Positions 55,399 through 64,000 of a stretch of DNA of 64,000 nucleotides are shown in pieces (the first letter of the stretch is position 1; each line of letters starts with the position of its first letter). Made by a program: the position numbers and the translations under genes. Source of the stretch: Bifidobacterium mizhiense (lineage in GTDB: Bacteria; Actinomycetota; Actinomycetes; Actinomycetales; Bifidobacteriaceae); the NCBI RefSeq assembly GCF_020884755.1, contig NZ_BPWE01000003.1, positions 248,001-312,000 of the forward strand. The letters are read 5' to 3'. The notes beneath the pieces are model-generated. The model saw only the letters and a list, made by a program, of their open reading frames with translations. It searched no databases and had not been told where the DNA came from.

Positions 55399-56250
55399 AT
55401 GGCACGCAAAAGAACAGCCGTCATCGACGTAGGCGGCGGCTACCGGTCCATCTTCGGCGCCGGCGTCTTCGACCGCTGCATGGAGCAGGGCATCACCTTC
55501 GATCACTGCTACGGGGTCTCGGCCGGCAGCGCCAATCTGGCCTCGTTCCTGTCGGGCCAGCTCAGACGCTGCTACCGCTTTTACACGGTGTACTCCTCCC
55601 GCAAGGAGTACGCGAGCGTGAGCAACTTCCTGACCAAGCACACCTTCGTTGATCTGGACTACGTCTATGGCAAACTGTCGGCCCACGATGGGGAATGCCC
55701 GCTGGATTACCAGGCTTTGAAGGCCAATCCGGCCCTGTTCACCGTAGTGGCCTGCAAGGCCACTGACGGATCCACTGTCTACTTCGACAAGTCCGACCTG
55801 GCCCAGGACAACTACGATATCCTCAAGGCCTCATCCACCGTGCCCGTGGCCAACAAGCCCTACATGATCGATGGCGTGCCCTATCTGGACGGCGGTATCG
55901 CCGACCCGGTTCCGGTTCGCAAGGCCATGGACGAGGGCTACGAGCGTATCGTCCTGGTTCTGACCCGTCAGAGGGATATTCTGCGCGAGCAGAAGAAGGA
56001 TGTCCTGCCGGCCCGAATCCTAGCCAGAACTTATCCGGCGGCCGGCGAGCGCCTGATGGAGCGCTACCGCACCTACAACGACGAGGTGGCCCTGGCCAAG
56101 CAGGCCGAAAAGAAGGGCCAGGTGCTCATCCTGGCCCCGGACAGCCTGTGCGGGCTGACCACGCTGAGCAAGTCGCTCAAGGGACTCAACGCCATGTATG
56201 ACAAGGGCTACCGGGCAGCCGAGGCCATAGCCGACTTCCTGGAAAGCTGA
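55399..56250 (+). CDS. Patatin-like phospholipase family protein
   Basis: 283 residues. The Ser/Asp dyad is Ser41 (GVSAGSAN) and Asp164 (YLDGGIADP). The oxyanion-hole glycines come from DVGGGYRSIFGAG. It resembles the YjjU/RssA-type bacterial patatins that deacylate lipids; no signal peptide, so probably cytoplasmic. GAGG precedes ATG 55399; the open frame from 55378 starts with TTG and has no ribosome binding site. It follows murI by 68 bases and could share its transcript. Confidence 0.92.
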   Translation: MARKRTAVIDVGGGYRSIFGAGVFDRCMEQGITFDHCYGVSAGSANLASFLSGQLRRCYRFYTVYSSRKEYASVSNFLTKHTFVDLDYVYGKLSAHDGECPLDYQALKANPALFTVVACKATDGSTVYFDKSDLAQDNYDILKASSTVPVANKPYMIDGVPYLDGGIADPVPVRKAMDEGYERIVLVLTRQRDILREQKKDVLPARILARTYPAAGERLMERYRTYNDEVALAKQAEKKGQVLILAPDSLCGLTTLSKSLKGLNAMYDKGYRAAEAIADFLES

Positions 56251-56258
56251 GCAAGGCC

Positions 56259-57227
56259 TTACAGAACCGGCATCTCGGCCCCGCCCTCTGTGCCCGCGCT
56301 CCTGCGGCCATGGCGGGGATCCGCACTCCCCTGGGTGCTCTGGGCGGTCATCAGCGCTGCGGTCATCTGGTTGAAGAGTTCGTTGTAGCCACCGGGGGTC
56401 GCCGCTGGCAGAACCAAGGTCTTGGCATTGTCGGACTCGGCCAGCGAGCGCATCACATCCAGATATTGGTTGAAGAGCACCACATTGTTGACGGCATCGA
56501 TATCCATGCCCACGGCCCGCAGACTGTTGATCTGATCCACTATGCCGTTGGCGATCTCCCGCCGGTAGTTGGCCTGGCCCTCGCCTTGCATCCTGGTCTT
56601 CTCGGCATCGGCCCTGGCCTGGGTCTCGATCTCGATCCGTCGGGCTTCGGCACGCTCCCTGGTGGCCTCCTTCTCACGCTGGGCCGCATTGATGGAGTCC
56701 ATGGCCTGCTTGACCTGGGTGGAGGGGTCGATGGCCGTGACCAGGGTCTTGATGACCGAGAACCCGAAGCGCTGCATCTCCTGGCCCACAGTCTGCTGCA
56801 CATCGGAGGCGATGTCATCCTTGCGGGCGAAGGCGTCATCCAGGCTCAGGGCCGGAATGGCCGACCTGAGAGCGTCCTCCATGTAGGAACGCAGCTGGCC
56901 CGCCGGGTCGACCAGCTCGTAGTAGGCCGTGGATACGTTGGCCGCCTCCACCCGGAACTGTGCGGAGACCTCGACGGTGACGAAGACGTTGTCCTTGGTC
57001 TTGGTCTCCAGCTTGACATTCAACTGGTTGACCCGCAGGTTGGTCTTGGCGACTATCCGGTCCACCAGGGGAATTTTGGCGTGAATACCTGCCAGCGCCA
57101 CGCGGTGGTACTTGCCGAAGCGCTCAATGACGTCCGCCTGCTGCTGGGGTACCACGAAAATCCCCAGAAGGAAGATGATCAGCGCCAGAACCAGCACGAC
57201 GATCACAATGGCGATGCCCAGATGCAT
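56259..57227 (-). CDS. SPFH/Band 7 (stomatin, QmcA-like) membrane protein
   Basis: 322 residues. A single N-terminal membrane helix (about 4-26) precedes the SPFH domain (VPQQQADVIERFGKYHRV to about 190). A Glu/Arg/Ala-rich coiled coil (190-240, REKEATRERAEARR) and an oligomerisation tail follow. Such proteins form large membrane cages that organise microdomains or guard FtsH-type proteases. No NfeD-type partner is adjacent. It converges on the patatin-like gene with eight bases between. Confidence 0.93.
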   Translation of the reverse strand: MHLGIAIVIVVLVLALIIFLLGIFVVPQQQADVIERFGKYHRVALAGIHAKIPLVDRIVAKTNLRVNQLNVKLETKTKDNVFVTVEVSAQFRVEAANVSTAYYELVDPAGQLRSYMEDALRSAIPALSLDDAFARKDDIASDVQQTVGQEMQRFGFSVIKTLVTAIDPSTQVKQAMDSINAAQREKEATRERAEARRIEIETQARADAEKTRMQGEGQANYRREIANGIVDQINSLRAVGMDIDAVNNVVLFNQYLDVMRSLAESDNAKTLVLPAATPGGYNELFNQMTAALMTAQSTQGSADPRHGRRSAGTEGGAEMPVL

Positions 57228-57393
57228 GAGTGTTCTCCTTCGAGCTTAAAACCCTTGGGGCCGGACTTGAAAACCGCACCATTCCGGCCTTTCCTCCCAT
57301 CACCATACATGATGGACTCGTCTGAATACTCGGTTCGGGCACACAAGGGGTAATAGACTCGGCTTAACAAGGCTTCAACCCGAAAGGATGAAT

Positions 57394-58341
57394 ATGGCAA
57401 AACTACGCGGCATCGACGCCGATATCTTCCCCTTGGTTCTAGGCGGCAACACCTTCGGATGGACCAGCGACGAGTCCGAATCTGACCGGGTCCTGGACGC
57501 CTACACGGCAGCCGGAGGCAACCTGATCGACACAGCTGACGTCTATTCGGCCTGGGCCCCAGGCCACTCCGGCGGCGAGTCCGAGATCGTCCTGGGCCGC
57601 TGGCTGGCCAAGAACGGCAACCGCAACAAGGTCCTGGTGGCCACGAAGGTCAGCCAACACCCCCAGTACTCAGGCCTGTCAGCCAAGAACATCGAGGCCG
57701 CTGCCGATGCCTCTCTGCTCAGACTGGGCCTGGATGTGATCGACCTCTACTACGCCCACTTCGACGACAGCTCCACCCCCTTGGAGGAGACTGCGGCAGC
57801 CTTCGACAAGCTGGTCAAGGAGGGCAAGGTCCGGGCCATCGGAGTGTCCAACTACACACCGGACCGGATCCGTGAATGGTTCAGCATTGCACGCAAGGAG
57901 GGCCTGACCCTGCCGGTGGCCCTGGAGCCCCAATACAATTTGGTCTACCGCAAGACCTATGAGGGTGGCCTTATGCAGGTCGCCAAGGACGAGGACCTGG
58001 CTGTCTTCCCCTACTTCTCGCTGGCTTCAGGCTTCCTGACGGGCAAGTACCGGACCATGGATGACCTCAAGGGCAAAAAGCGCGAGGGCATGGTCAAGGA
58101 CTTCTTCACCCAGGAGGGGCTGGACGTGGTCGCCGCCATGGACGACATCGCCAAGGCTCACGGGGTCGAACTGGCCACCGTCGCCCTGGCCTGGCTCAAC
58201 CACAGGCCTGGGATCGCGGCACCCATCGCCTCTGCACGCACCCCTGAGCAACTGCCAGCCCTGCTGGCCGCTGCTCATCTGGAACTGAGTGACCAGGATA
58301 TGCAGACCCTGGATCAGGTCAGCGACAAGGTCAAGGGCTGA
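57394..58341 (+). CDS. Aldo/keto reductase
   Basis: 315-residue NADPH-dependent oxidoreductase of the AKR superfamily, a TIM barrel. The catalytic set is visible: Asp and Tyr in DTADVYSAW, Lys in VATKVSQHP and His in YYAHFDD. The cofactor-binding [12 protein letters not shown] is near the end. AAAGGA precedes ATG 57394 (MAKLRG); the ATG six bases earlier is too close to that site. Reduction of reactive aldehydes is likely; the substrate is not known. It is closed by a strong terminator shared with ileS. Confidence 0.93.
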   Translation: MAKLRGIDADIFPLVLGGNTFGWTSDESESDRVLDAYTAAGGNLIDTADVYSAWAPGHSGGESEIVLGRWLAKNGNRNKVLVATKVSQHPQYSGLSAKNIEAAADASLLRLGLDVIDLYYAHFDDSSTPLEETAAAFDKLVKEGKVRAIGVSNYTPDRIREWFSIARKEGLTLPVALEPQYNLVYRKTYEGGLMQVAKDEDLAVFPYFSLASGFLTGKYRTMDDLKGKKREGMVKDFFTQEGLDVVAAMDDIAKAHGVELATVALAWLNHRPGIAAPIASARTPEQLPALLAAAHLELSDQDMQTLDQVSDKVKG

Positions 58342-58387
58342 TCTGCAGCCGGTACCCCATCGCAGTTGCCTGCAGCAGGGCTTAATA

Positions 58388-58425
58388 AAAAGGGCTTCCA
58401 TCCGATACGGGATGGAAGCCCTTTT
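58388..58425. terminator. Bidirectional rho-independent terminator between the AKR gene and ileS
   Basis: Perfect 12-base arms GGGCTTCCATCC and GGATGGAAGCCC enclose loop GATACG. AAAA on one side and TTTT on the other serve as T-tract for both strands. It ends both converging transcripts. Confidence 0.93.
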
Positions 58426-58437
58426 GTGCAACGATGA

Positions 58438-61400
58438 TCAGGCCTTAACCAAGTCAACCCGGGGCTGGTCCACATCGCCGGCATTGACGGTCAGGCTGGT
58501 GGCCAGGGTCTCGTGTGCGATCAGGTCGCTGAACTGCTGGGCCTTGGGGGCATCCTCCCTAGGCAGGGTCAGGGTCAGCCGGATCCGGTCAGCGATGTCC
58601 AGGCCAGCGGTCTTCCGGGCATCCTGAACCTGGCGGATCAGATCTCTGGCATAGCCTTCGGCCAGGAGGTCGTCGTCCAGCTGGGTGTCGAGGATGACGA
58701 AGCCGCCGGTGGGCAGGGCTGCGGAGGCCGAACGGTCAGCCTGGGAGCCATCCTCCTGCTCGATCCTGTTGTCCAGTTCGTATTCGCCTGGCTCCAAGGC
58801 CACAGGTCCGTCGGGGGTAGTGACGACCACATGGCCGTCCTGCTCCGACCAGTCGCCCTGCTTGGAGGCCCGGATGACGAACTGGACCTGCTTGCCCAGG
58901 CGAGGCCCGGCCACACGGGCGTTGACCTTGAGATCGTGGATGATTCGCAAGCCGTGCTGTCCGGCCTGATCCAGGGTGCAGAATTCCACATCCTTGATGT
59001 TGAGCTCGGACTTGAGCACGTCCACGTAGGGGCGGGCCGCATCGGGGTCACGAACCACCACCGTCAACCGGGACAGGGGCTGGCGGACGCGGATCTGCTC
59101 GGCCTTGCGCAAGGCCAGGGTGGCCGAAACCACCTCGCGAACTTTCTCCATGGCGGCTACCAGGGCAGGATCGTCACGCAGGACCTGTCCCAGTTCGGTC
59201 TCCTGCCCGGTGGCCTCATCGGCCAGGAAGGGCCAGTCAGCCAGATGGACCGACTCGCCGCCGGTCAGACCACGCCAGATCTGCTCGGCCTCCATGGGCG
59301 CCAGCGGGGCCAAAACTCGGGCGAAAGCCTCCAGGACCGTGTAGAGGGTGTCGAAGGCCTGGTGGTCCTCGCCCCAGAAGCGGTCGCGGTTGTTGCGGAT
59401 GTACCAGTTGGTCAGCACATCGATGAAGTCGGTCACTGCATCGCAGGCATCAGAGATGGCAAAGTCATCCAGGGCCTTCTGCACCGACTGGATCAGCCGC
59501 CGGGTCCGTGCCAGCAGGAAGCGGTCCATCTCCGGCAGGCTCGCCACCCGATCCGGCGTTAGCGCCTGGGCCTGGTAGCCGGCGCCCTTGTTGGCCGCGT
59601 TGGCGTAGAGCGTGTAGAAGTAGTAGGAGCTCCAGACCGGCAGCATGACCTGGCGGACCGTGTCGCGAATGCCATCGGCAGTGACGACCAGGTTGCCGCC
59701 GCGCAGGATGGAAGAGCTCATCAGGAACCACCGCATGGCATCGGAACCATACTTGTCGAAGACCTCGTTCACATCCGGATAGTTGCGCAGGTGCTTGCTC
59801 ATCTTCTGGCCGTCGGAGCCCAGAACAATGCCATGGCAGATCACGTTCTTGAAGGCCGGCCGGTCGAAGAGGGCCGTGGACATGATGTGCATGGTGTAGA
59901 ACCAGCCACGGGTCTGGCCGATGTACTCCACCACGAAATCGCAGGGATCCCTGTCCTCGAAGTACTGCTTGTTCTCGAAGGGGTAGTGGAACTGGGCGAA
60001 GGGCATGGAGCCCGACTCGAACCAGCAGTCCAGCACATCGGTGATCCTGTGCATAGTGGACTTGCCGGTCGGGTCGTCAGGGTTGGGCCTGGTCAGCTGG
60101 TCGATCCAGGGCCGATGCATGTTGATCTGCCCCTTGTCGTCAGTCGGGTAACGTCCGAAGTCCTTCTTGAGCTCATCCAGGGACCCGTAGACATCCACCC
60201 GGGGGTACTTGGGATCATCCGAGACCCAGACCGGGATGGGCGAGCCCCAGAACCTGTTGCGGGAGATGGACCAGTCGCGGGCGTTGGCCAGCCACTTGCC
60301 GAACTGGCCGTCCTTGACATTCTCGGGGATCCAGTTGATCTGCTGGTTGAGTTCCAGCAGGCGGTCCTTGATCTTGGTCACGGAGACGAACCAGCTGGAG
60401 ACCGGCTTGTAGATCAGGGGGGTGCCACAACGCCAGCAGTGGGGGTAGGAGTGGACGTAGCTCTTCTCCTGGAAGAGGAGGGCACGATGCTCGACAGGGA
60501 TCTGTGCCAGGGGGCCGTCGCCTGCGCGCAGGTTGCGCACGATGGGCATATTGGCATCGAAGGCCTGCAGGCCCTGATAGTCAGGGCACTGCTCGGTGAA
60601 GACGGCCCCGGCATCGAGGACATCCACGCTGCGGATGCCCTTGGCGTTCAGGGTGTTCATATCGTCCTCGCCATAGGGAGCCTGGTGGACCAGGCCGGTG
60701 CCCTCCACAGTGTCGACGTAGTCAGCCGTGTAAATGGTATAGGCATTGGGGCCGGGGGTGCCGCCCTCGGATTCGGCCTGCTCTCCGGCGAAGTAGGGGA
60801 AGACCGGCCAGTACCGCCAGCCTTCCATCTGGGAGCCCTTGAGGGTGCGAACCACCTGGTAGTCCTCCCCCAGCTGCTTGGCGTAGTCGCCCAGACGGGC
60901 CGTGGCGATGTAGAAGCGCTTGCCGGCGAAGGACCCCGACACCGGGCTGACCTCCGAGTATTCGATATCGGCGCCGACCACGATGGCCAGGTTGGTGGGA
61001 ACAGTCCAGGGGGTGGTGGTCCAGAAGACCGCATAGGCATCTTCGTCCCTGAGCTTGACGGCCACGGAGACGGTGGTGTCCTGCCGGTCCTGATAGACAT
61101 CGGCATCCATACGCAGCTCGTGGTTGGACAGCGGGGTCTGATCCTTCCAGCAGTAGGGCAGCACCCGGTAGCCCTTGTAGGCCAGGCCCTTCTCGTAGAG
61201 GGTCTTGAAGGCCCACATGACCGACTCCATATAGGAGACGTTCAGAGTCTTGTATCCGTGGTCGAAGTCCACCCATCGGGCCTGACGATGGACGTAGTCC
61301 TTCCACTCGTTGGTGTACTTGAGCACTGAAGCGCGGCAGGCGTCATTGAACTTCTCGATGCCCATCTGCTCAATCTGATCCACGCTGTCGATGCCGAGCT

Positions 61401-61782
61401 CGCGTTGGGCCTCCAGCTCGGCGGGCAGACCGTGGGTGTCCCAGCCAAAGACCCGGTTGACCTTGTGACCCTTCATGGTCTGGTAGCGGGGAATGACATC
61501 CTTGACGTAGCCTGTCAGCAGGTGCCCATAGTGGGGCAGGCCGTTGGCGAAGGGCGGGCCATCGAAGAAGACGAACTCGTTGTCGGCATGATCGCCGGAA
61601 GGGCGACGATCCACAGATTTGTTGAAGGTGTCGTCCTGATCCCAGTAGTCCAGAACGGACTCCTCCATATCAGGGAAGGAAGGATTGGGCTTCACCTTAG
61701 CCAGAGCCGGGTCCACCACCGCCTTGGGATAAACTTCCCCATCCCGATTTGTCGCATCTGAGGTATCAGTGGTCTGATTCAC
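58438..61782 (-). CDS. ileS: Isoleucyl-tRNA synthetase
   Basis: 1114-residue class I synthetase. The HIGH-equivalent HYGH is at residues 84-87 (ANGLPHYGHLLTG) and the KMSKS-type KMSK at 660-663. The editing domain sits between them, and the C-terminal tRNA-binding region follows. Length and sequence fit the eukaryote-like IleS2 class, which is naturally tolerant of mupirocin; bifidobacteria are known for this resistance, so the assignment is expected. GTG 61782 with GAGGAG eight bases ahead is the start. Its leader is a T-box. Confidence 0.96.
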   Translation of the reverse strand: MNQTTDTSDATNRDGEVYPKAVVDPALAKVKPNPSFPDMEESVLDYWDQDDTFNKSVDRRPSGDHADNEFVFFDGPPFANGLPHYGHLLTGYVKDVIPRYQTMKGHKVNRVFGWDTHGLPAELEAQRELGIDSVDQIEQMGIEKFNDACRASVLKYTNEWKDYVHRQARWVDFDHGYKTLNVSYMESVMWAFKTLYEKGLAYKGYRVLPYCWKDQTPLSNHELRMDADVYQDRQDTTVSVAVKLRDEDAYAVFWTTTPWTVPTNLAIVVGADIEYSEVSPVSGSFAGKRFYIATARLGDYAKQLGEDYQVVRTLKGSQMEGWRYWPVFPYFAGEQAESEGGTPGPNAYTIYTADYVDTVEGTGLVHQAPYGEDDMNTLNAKGIRSVDVLDAGAVFTEQCPDYQGLQAFDANMPIVRNLRAGDGPLAQIPVEHRALLFQEKSYVHSYPHCWRCGTPLIYKPVSSWFVSVTKIKDRLLELNQQINWIPENVKDGQFGKWLANARDWSISRNRFWGSPIPVWVSDDPKYPRVDVYGSLDELKKDFGRYPTDDKGQINMHRPWIDQLTRPNPDDPTGKSTMHRITDVLDCWFESGSMPFAQFHYPFENKQYFEDRDPCDFVVEYIGQTRGWFYTMHIMSTALFDRPAFKNVICHGIVLGSDGQKMSKHLRNYPDVNEVFDKYGSDAMRWFLMSSSILRGGNLVVTADGIRDTVRQVMLPVWSSYYFYTLYANAANKGAGYQAQALTPDRVASLPEMDRFLLARTRRLIQSVQKALDDFAISDACDAVTDFIDVLTNWYIRNNRDRFWGEDHQAFDTLYTVLEAFARVLAPLAPMEAEQIWRGLTGGESVHLADWPFLADEATGQETELGQVLRDDPALVAAMEKVREVVSATLALRKAEQIRVRQPLSRLTVVVRDPDAARPYVDVLKSELNIKDVEFCTLDQAGQHGLRIIHDLKVNARVAGPRLGKQVQFVIRASKQGDWSEQDGHVVVTTPDGPVALEPGEYELDNRIEQEDGSQADRSASAALPTGGFVILDTQLDDDLLAEGYARDLIRQVQDARKTAGLDIADRIRLTLTLPREDAPKAQQFSDLIAHETLATSLTVNAGDVDQPRVDLVKA

Positions 61783-61998
61783 CGTTCACGCTCCTCGCTG
61801 GTCGTTCATATCGCCATGCCGAGGACGAGGGACCCAGGGGGCCCACCGCGGTACCACCTCGCTTGCCCGGCCAATGACCCGCGCCGGACCGCTTGATCTG
61901 GGCTATGCGGGCCCACCCGTCGGTTCTACTGAGGATCGCCGCAAGCAGTCCCGTTCTTCCGAGGGCTCCCCGCTGATGACGGATCAAGGCCCATTGGT
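61783..61998 (-). promoter_or_regulatory. T-box riboswitch of ileS, translational type
   Basis: The leader contains the T-box core GGTGGTACCGCGG (minus strand, 61848-61860). A stem I is formed by GACTGCTTG and CAAGCGGTC, with AGTA on its 5' side and, on its 3' side, ATC followed by A (ATC at 61895-61897), the expected isoleucine specifier. CCTCG shortly after the T-box can pair with CGAGG of the ileS ribosome binding site, and there is no terminator T-run. Uncharged tRNA-Ile should therefore free the ribosome binding site, as known for actinobacterial ileS T-boxes. Confidence 0.88.
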
Positions 61999-62004
61999 GA
62001 ACAG

Positions 62005-62010
62005 ATTATA
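62005..62010 (-). promoter_or_regulatory. -10 box of the ileS promoter
   Basis: A perfect TATAAT on the minus strand, seven bases before the expected transcript start of the T-box leader. No good -35 hexamer is seen at 16-18 bases upstream. Confidence 0.6.
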
Positions 62011-62057
62011 CCATCTTCAGGAAACCGGACCCGCACGTTCGCATAACGAAACAGTCG

Positions 62058-63332
62058 TCAGGACTGGAAGCGATCGGGATGGCGTGGATCACCCGGCAGG
62101 TTATCCAGAGTGTTTTCGACACCTAGTGCCTGCCTCCAGAAGTCCAGGGAATGGCCATAGGGGCTGGCCTGGCCGCCGCGGACCTGCAGGTCGGCCTTGG
62201 CCTGGAGCACATCCTCCTCGCTCACCCCGTCCATGAGTCCGACAAGTCTGCCGAATCGTTCCGAGTCGTAGAAGATACCGCCGACGACCTCAAGAAGTCT
62301 GCTGGCCCGTTCCATGGGCAGGGAATCCCAGTGCCTGAGCTCGATGTAGTTCTTCAGGCGGACGTCATTGAAGTGCGTAGTCAGGATGTGCGCTATCTCG
62401 GCGTCGTTGAGCCGGCGGTCAGGATAGATTTCCCCGGCGTTTTCGTGCCAGGCGATGAAGACCTGCTTCCCCTGCGGTCCATCCACCTCAGGGGTGTGGG
62501 AGACATCGGCGACCATGAGCGGAGTGGAGAGTATGTCCACGGCATAGTCCTCCCAGCCGAAGCCATCCTCGAACAGCCCGGGAATCAGGCCTGTGCGCTG
62601 GGTGTCGAGCCAGTCCCAGATCCGCTGGCGCCGTAGGGGCATGCGGTTGGGCTTCCCCTCAAAGATCGGAGTGTTGCGGAAGAAGTAGGCCAAGATGGGA
62701 CCGATGGCCGTGCCCAGACGGATCTTGGCGATGGCATCCTTCTCGTCCTGATAATCGATGCTGATCTGAGTGGAGGCGGTGCTACGCATCATCATGGGTC
62801 CACACTGACCAATGCGACCCAGGTAGGTGTTCATGACCGCATAGCGTTCCTTGGGATTGACGCCCACATCCGCGTAGGAACCAGCCGGACGGTACCCGTA
62901 CTCGACCAGCCGGAACCCCAAGCGCTCGGCAATGGGGTCGACCTCGGCACGGAAGCGACGGTAGAGGTCCTCGAATTCTCGGCTGTCCCGCACCACACCC
63001 AGGGAGCACTCCACCTGGCTGCCGGGCTCCAAGGAGACCACACAGCCCGGCCTGCTCAGCCCCACCAGGTGTCCGTCCTCCCGGTACTCCTTATCGCCGT
63101 CGTAGCAGGGCTCCAAGGCAGACAGCAGGGCCTCGATGCCCCGCTCCCCCTCATAGGGAACCGGGGCATCGGATCCGTCGTTGCGGACCGGCAGATGCTC
63201 AATCTCGATGCCGAACCGCCACTGGGACCGCGGCTTAGACCCGCGCGAAAAGTAGTCGACCAGGCTGGCTACATGCCGCGGATTAGGGACCGTCAACAGG
63301 TGCGCGTACCCAGCGCCTACGCTTTTCCTCAT
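62058..63332 (-). CDS. Glutamate-cysteine ligase-like protein (GCS2/EgtA type)
   Basis: 424 residues of the ATP-grasp-like glutamate-cysteine ligase superfamily. FGIEIEHLPV, the substrate stretch SLEPGSQVECSLG and MMMRSTASTQISIDYQ match plant-type and EgtA-like ligases, which make gamma-glutamylcysteine. No gshB, egtB or other thiol gene is adjacent, so the end product is open. The open frame starts with TTG at 63368. I use ATG 63332 (MRKSVGAGY), although no clear ribosome binding site precedes it. It lies upstream of the ileS T-box promoter on the same strand. Confidence 0.85.
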   Translation of the reverse strand: MRKSVGAGYAHLLTVPNPRHVASLVDYFSRGSKPRSQWRFGIEIEHLPVRNDGSDAPVPYEGERGIEALLSALEPCYDGDKEYREDGHLVGLSRPGCVVSLEPGSQVECSLGVVRDSREFEDLYRRFRAEVDPIAERLGFRLVEYGYRPAGSYADVGVNPKERYAVMNTYLGRIGQCGPMMMRSTASTQISIDYQDEKDAIAKIRLGTAIGPILAYFFRNTPIFEGKPNRMPLRRQRIWDWLDTQRTGLIPGLFEDGFGWEDYAVDILSTPLMVADVSHTPEVDGPQGKQVFIAWHENAGEIYPDRRLNDAEIAHILTTHFNDVRLKNYIELRHWDSLPMERASRLLEVVGGIFYDSERFGRLVGLMDGVSEEDVLQAKADLQVRGGQASPYGHSLDFWRQALGVENTLDNLPGDPRHPDRFQS

Positions 63333-63406
63333 GCTGCAATCGTAGGAGCGGACGAGGGCCCTGGGCAATCAACACGCGAGGAGTTCCGCTACCGGATGGC
63401 GGTCAG

Positions 63407-64000
63407 TCAGCCCACGGTCACCGTCACGGCCTGCAGGTCTTCCCTTCGTGAGGAGGACCCCACCAGTACCTGGAATTGGCCGGGTTCGACCCTGCGGTTG
63501 CAGTCGGCATCAACCAGGGTCCACTCGGCCACAGGGAGGTCAAAGACCACCTTCCGAGTCTGCCCTGGATCCAGCTGAATCCTTTGGAAGGCCTTGAGTT
63601 CGCGGTCAGCCCAGCTGACGGAGGTCACCAGGTCGCTAATATAAGCCTGAACGACCTCGGTGCCCGGCCGCTGGCCGGTGTTGGTCAGGTCCACGGTCAC
63701 CCTGACCGTGTCCTCTGGGCCAACGGTGTCTGGTCCATCGACCCGAGGCTTTCCGTATGCAAAGGTGGTGTAGCCCATCCCCTGGCCGAAGGCGAAGGCA
63801 GGATCCTGGGTCAGATCGGCATAGCGGTTTCCATGCTGGCCCCGGATCTGGTTGTAGTAGACCGGCAGCTGCCCGGCATGCCTAGGGAAGGTGATGGGCA
63901 GTCTGCCTGTGGGCTCGACCTTGCCGACGAGAATCCTGGCCAGGGCACGACCGCCCTGCATGCCCGGGTCGGGCTGCCAGATCAGAGCCCTAGCCGACTG
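63407..64000 (-). CDS. GH3 family beta-glucosidase, C-terminal part (runs off the window)
   Basis: 198 codons to the window edge with no start in view. ALIWQPDPGMQGGRALARILVG, then TGRLPITFPRHAGQLPVYYNQ and FAFGQGMGYTTFAYG are the end of the GH3 alpha/beta-sandwich domain. From about residue 90 a fibronectin-III-like domain follows (VRVTVDLTNTGQRPGTEVVQAYI). Such enzymes release glucose or other sugars from plant glycosides. The catalytic Asp lies in the missing N-terminal part. Confidence 0.9.
   Translation of the reverse strand, partial: QSARALIWQPDPGMQGGRALARILVGKVEPTGRLPITFPRHAGQLPVYYNQIRGQHGNRYADLTQDPAFAFGQGMGYTTFAYGKPRVDGPDTVGPEDTVRVTVDLTNTGQRPGTEVVQAYISDLVTSVSWADRELKAFQRIQLDPGQTRKVVFDLPVAEWTLVDADCNRRVEPGQFQVLVGSSSRREDLQAVTVTVG

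Overview
The window is a GC-rich, densely coded stretch of an actinobacterial chromosome, most likely Bifidobacterium or a close relative in Bifidobacteriaceae. This rests on recalled gene order and family content, not on a search. The supporting signs are an L-lactate dehydrogenase beside hflX, a his cluster carrying hisA/priA and closing with glnA, the block dnaE-rluD-lspA-divIVA-yggT-sepF-ftsZ, the block divIVA-repeat gene-dxr-ispG-recO-uppS, DUF3052 and DUF3107 proteins, and an ileS T-box. I see no insertion sequence, prophage, CRISPR array, rRNA or replication origin. No gene-free gap exceeds 300 bases.

Layout. 1-9.5 kb: the end of lexA, a cation-efflux transporter, ldh, hflX, and a coupled trio (methyltransferase, hrpA, secreted lysozyme-like protein). 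9.5-16.4 kb: a minus-strand histidine operon hisD-hisC-hisB-unknown-hisH-priA followed by glnA. 16.4-25 kb: dnaE, rluD, lspA and the cell-division genes divIVA, yggT, sepF and ftsZ, all minus strand. 25-28.4 kb: dusB and glyS (minus), then a thiamine-binding-like protein (plus). 28.4-32.7 kb: a sucrose module of a LacI-family regulator, a sucrose permease and a GH32 beta-fructofuranosidase. It has two tandem operators and a clear terminator. 32.8-35.7 kb: an AbgB-like M20 hydrolase with an MFS transporter.

35.7-43.3 kb: isoprenoid and envelope genes (uppS, recO, an alpha/beta-hydrolase membrane protein, ispG, dxr) behind an unusual DivIVA-repeat protein. 43.3-45.1 kb: tRNA-Val(TAC) and a 14-TM MFS exporter whose promoter carries a perfect palindrome. 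45.2-53.5 kb: conserved actinobacterial genes of poorly known role (DUF3052, a Lon-type protease without PDZ, a zincin-like protein, a compact UvrD-type helicase, an APH-fold pseudokinase, DUF3107, a PHP phosphoesterase and VKOR). 53.5-64 kb: dapF, murI, a patatin-like protein, an SPFH protein, an aldo/keto reductase, ileS with a T-box, a glutamate-cysteine-ligase-like enzyme and the C-terminal part of a GH3 beta-glucosidase that runs off the window.

Translational coupling is pervasive. Four-base ATGA or GTGA overlaps join methyltransferase-hrpA-secreted protein, hisD-hisC, hisB-unknown, lspA-rluD and divIVA repeat-dxr-ispG. GTG starts are common. The most interesting leads are a possible His-His leader peptide before hisD, the APH-fold pseudokinase beside a UvrD-type helicase, the PDZ-less YlbL homologue, the four-unit DivIVA-repeat protein, the hendecad repeats of the Wag31-like protein and the palindrome in the exporter promoter. 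None of these is shown to be a new system; they are the best places to look.
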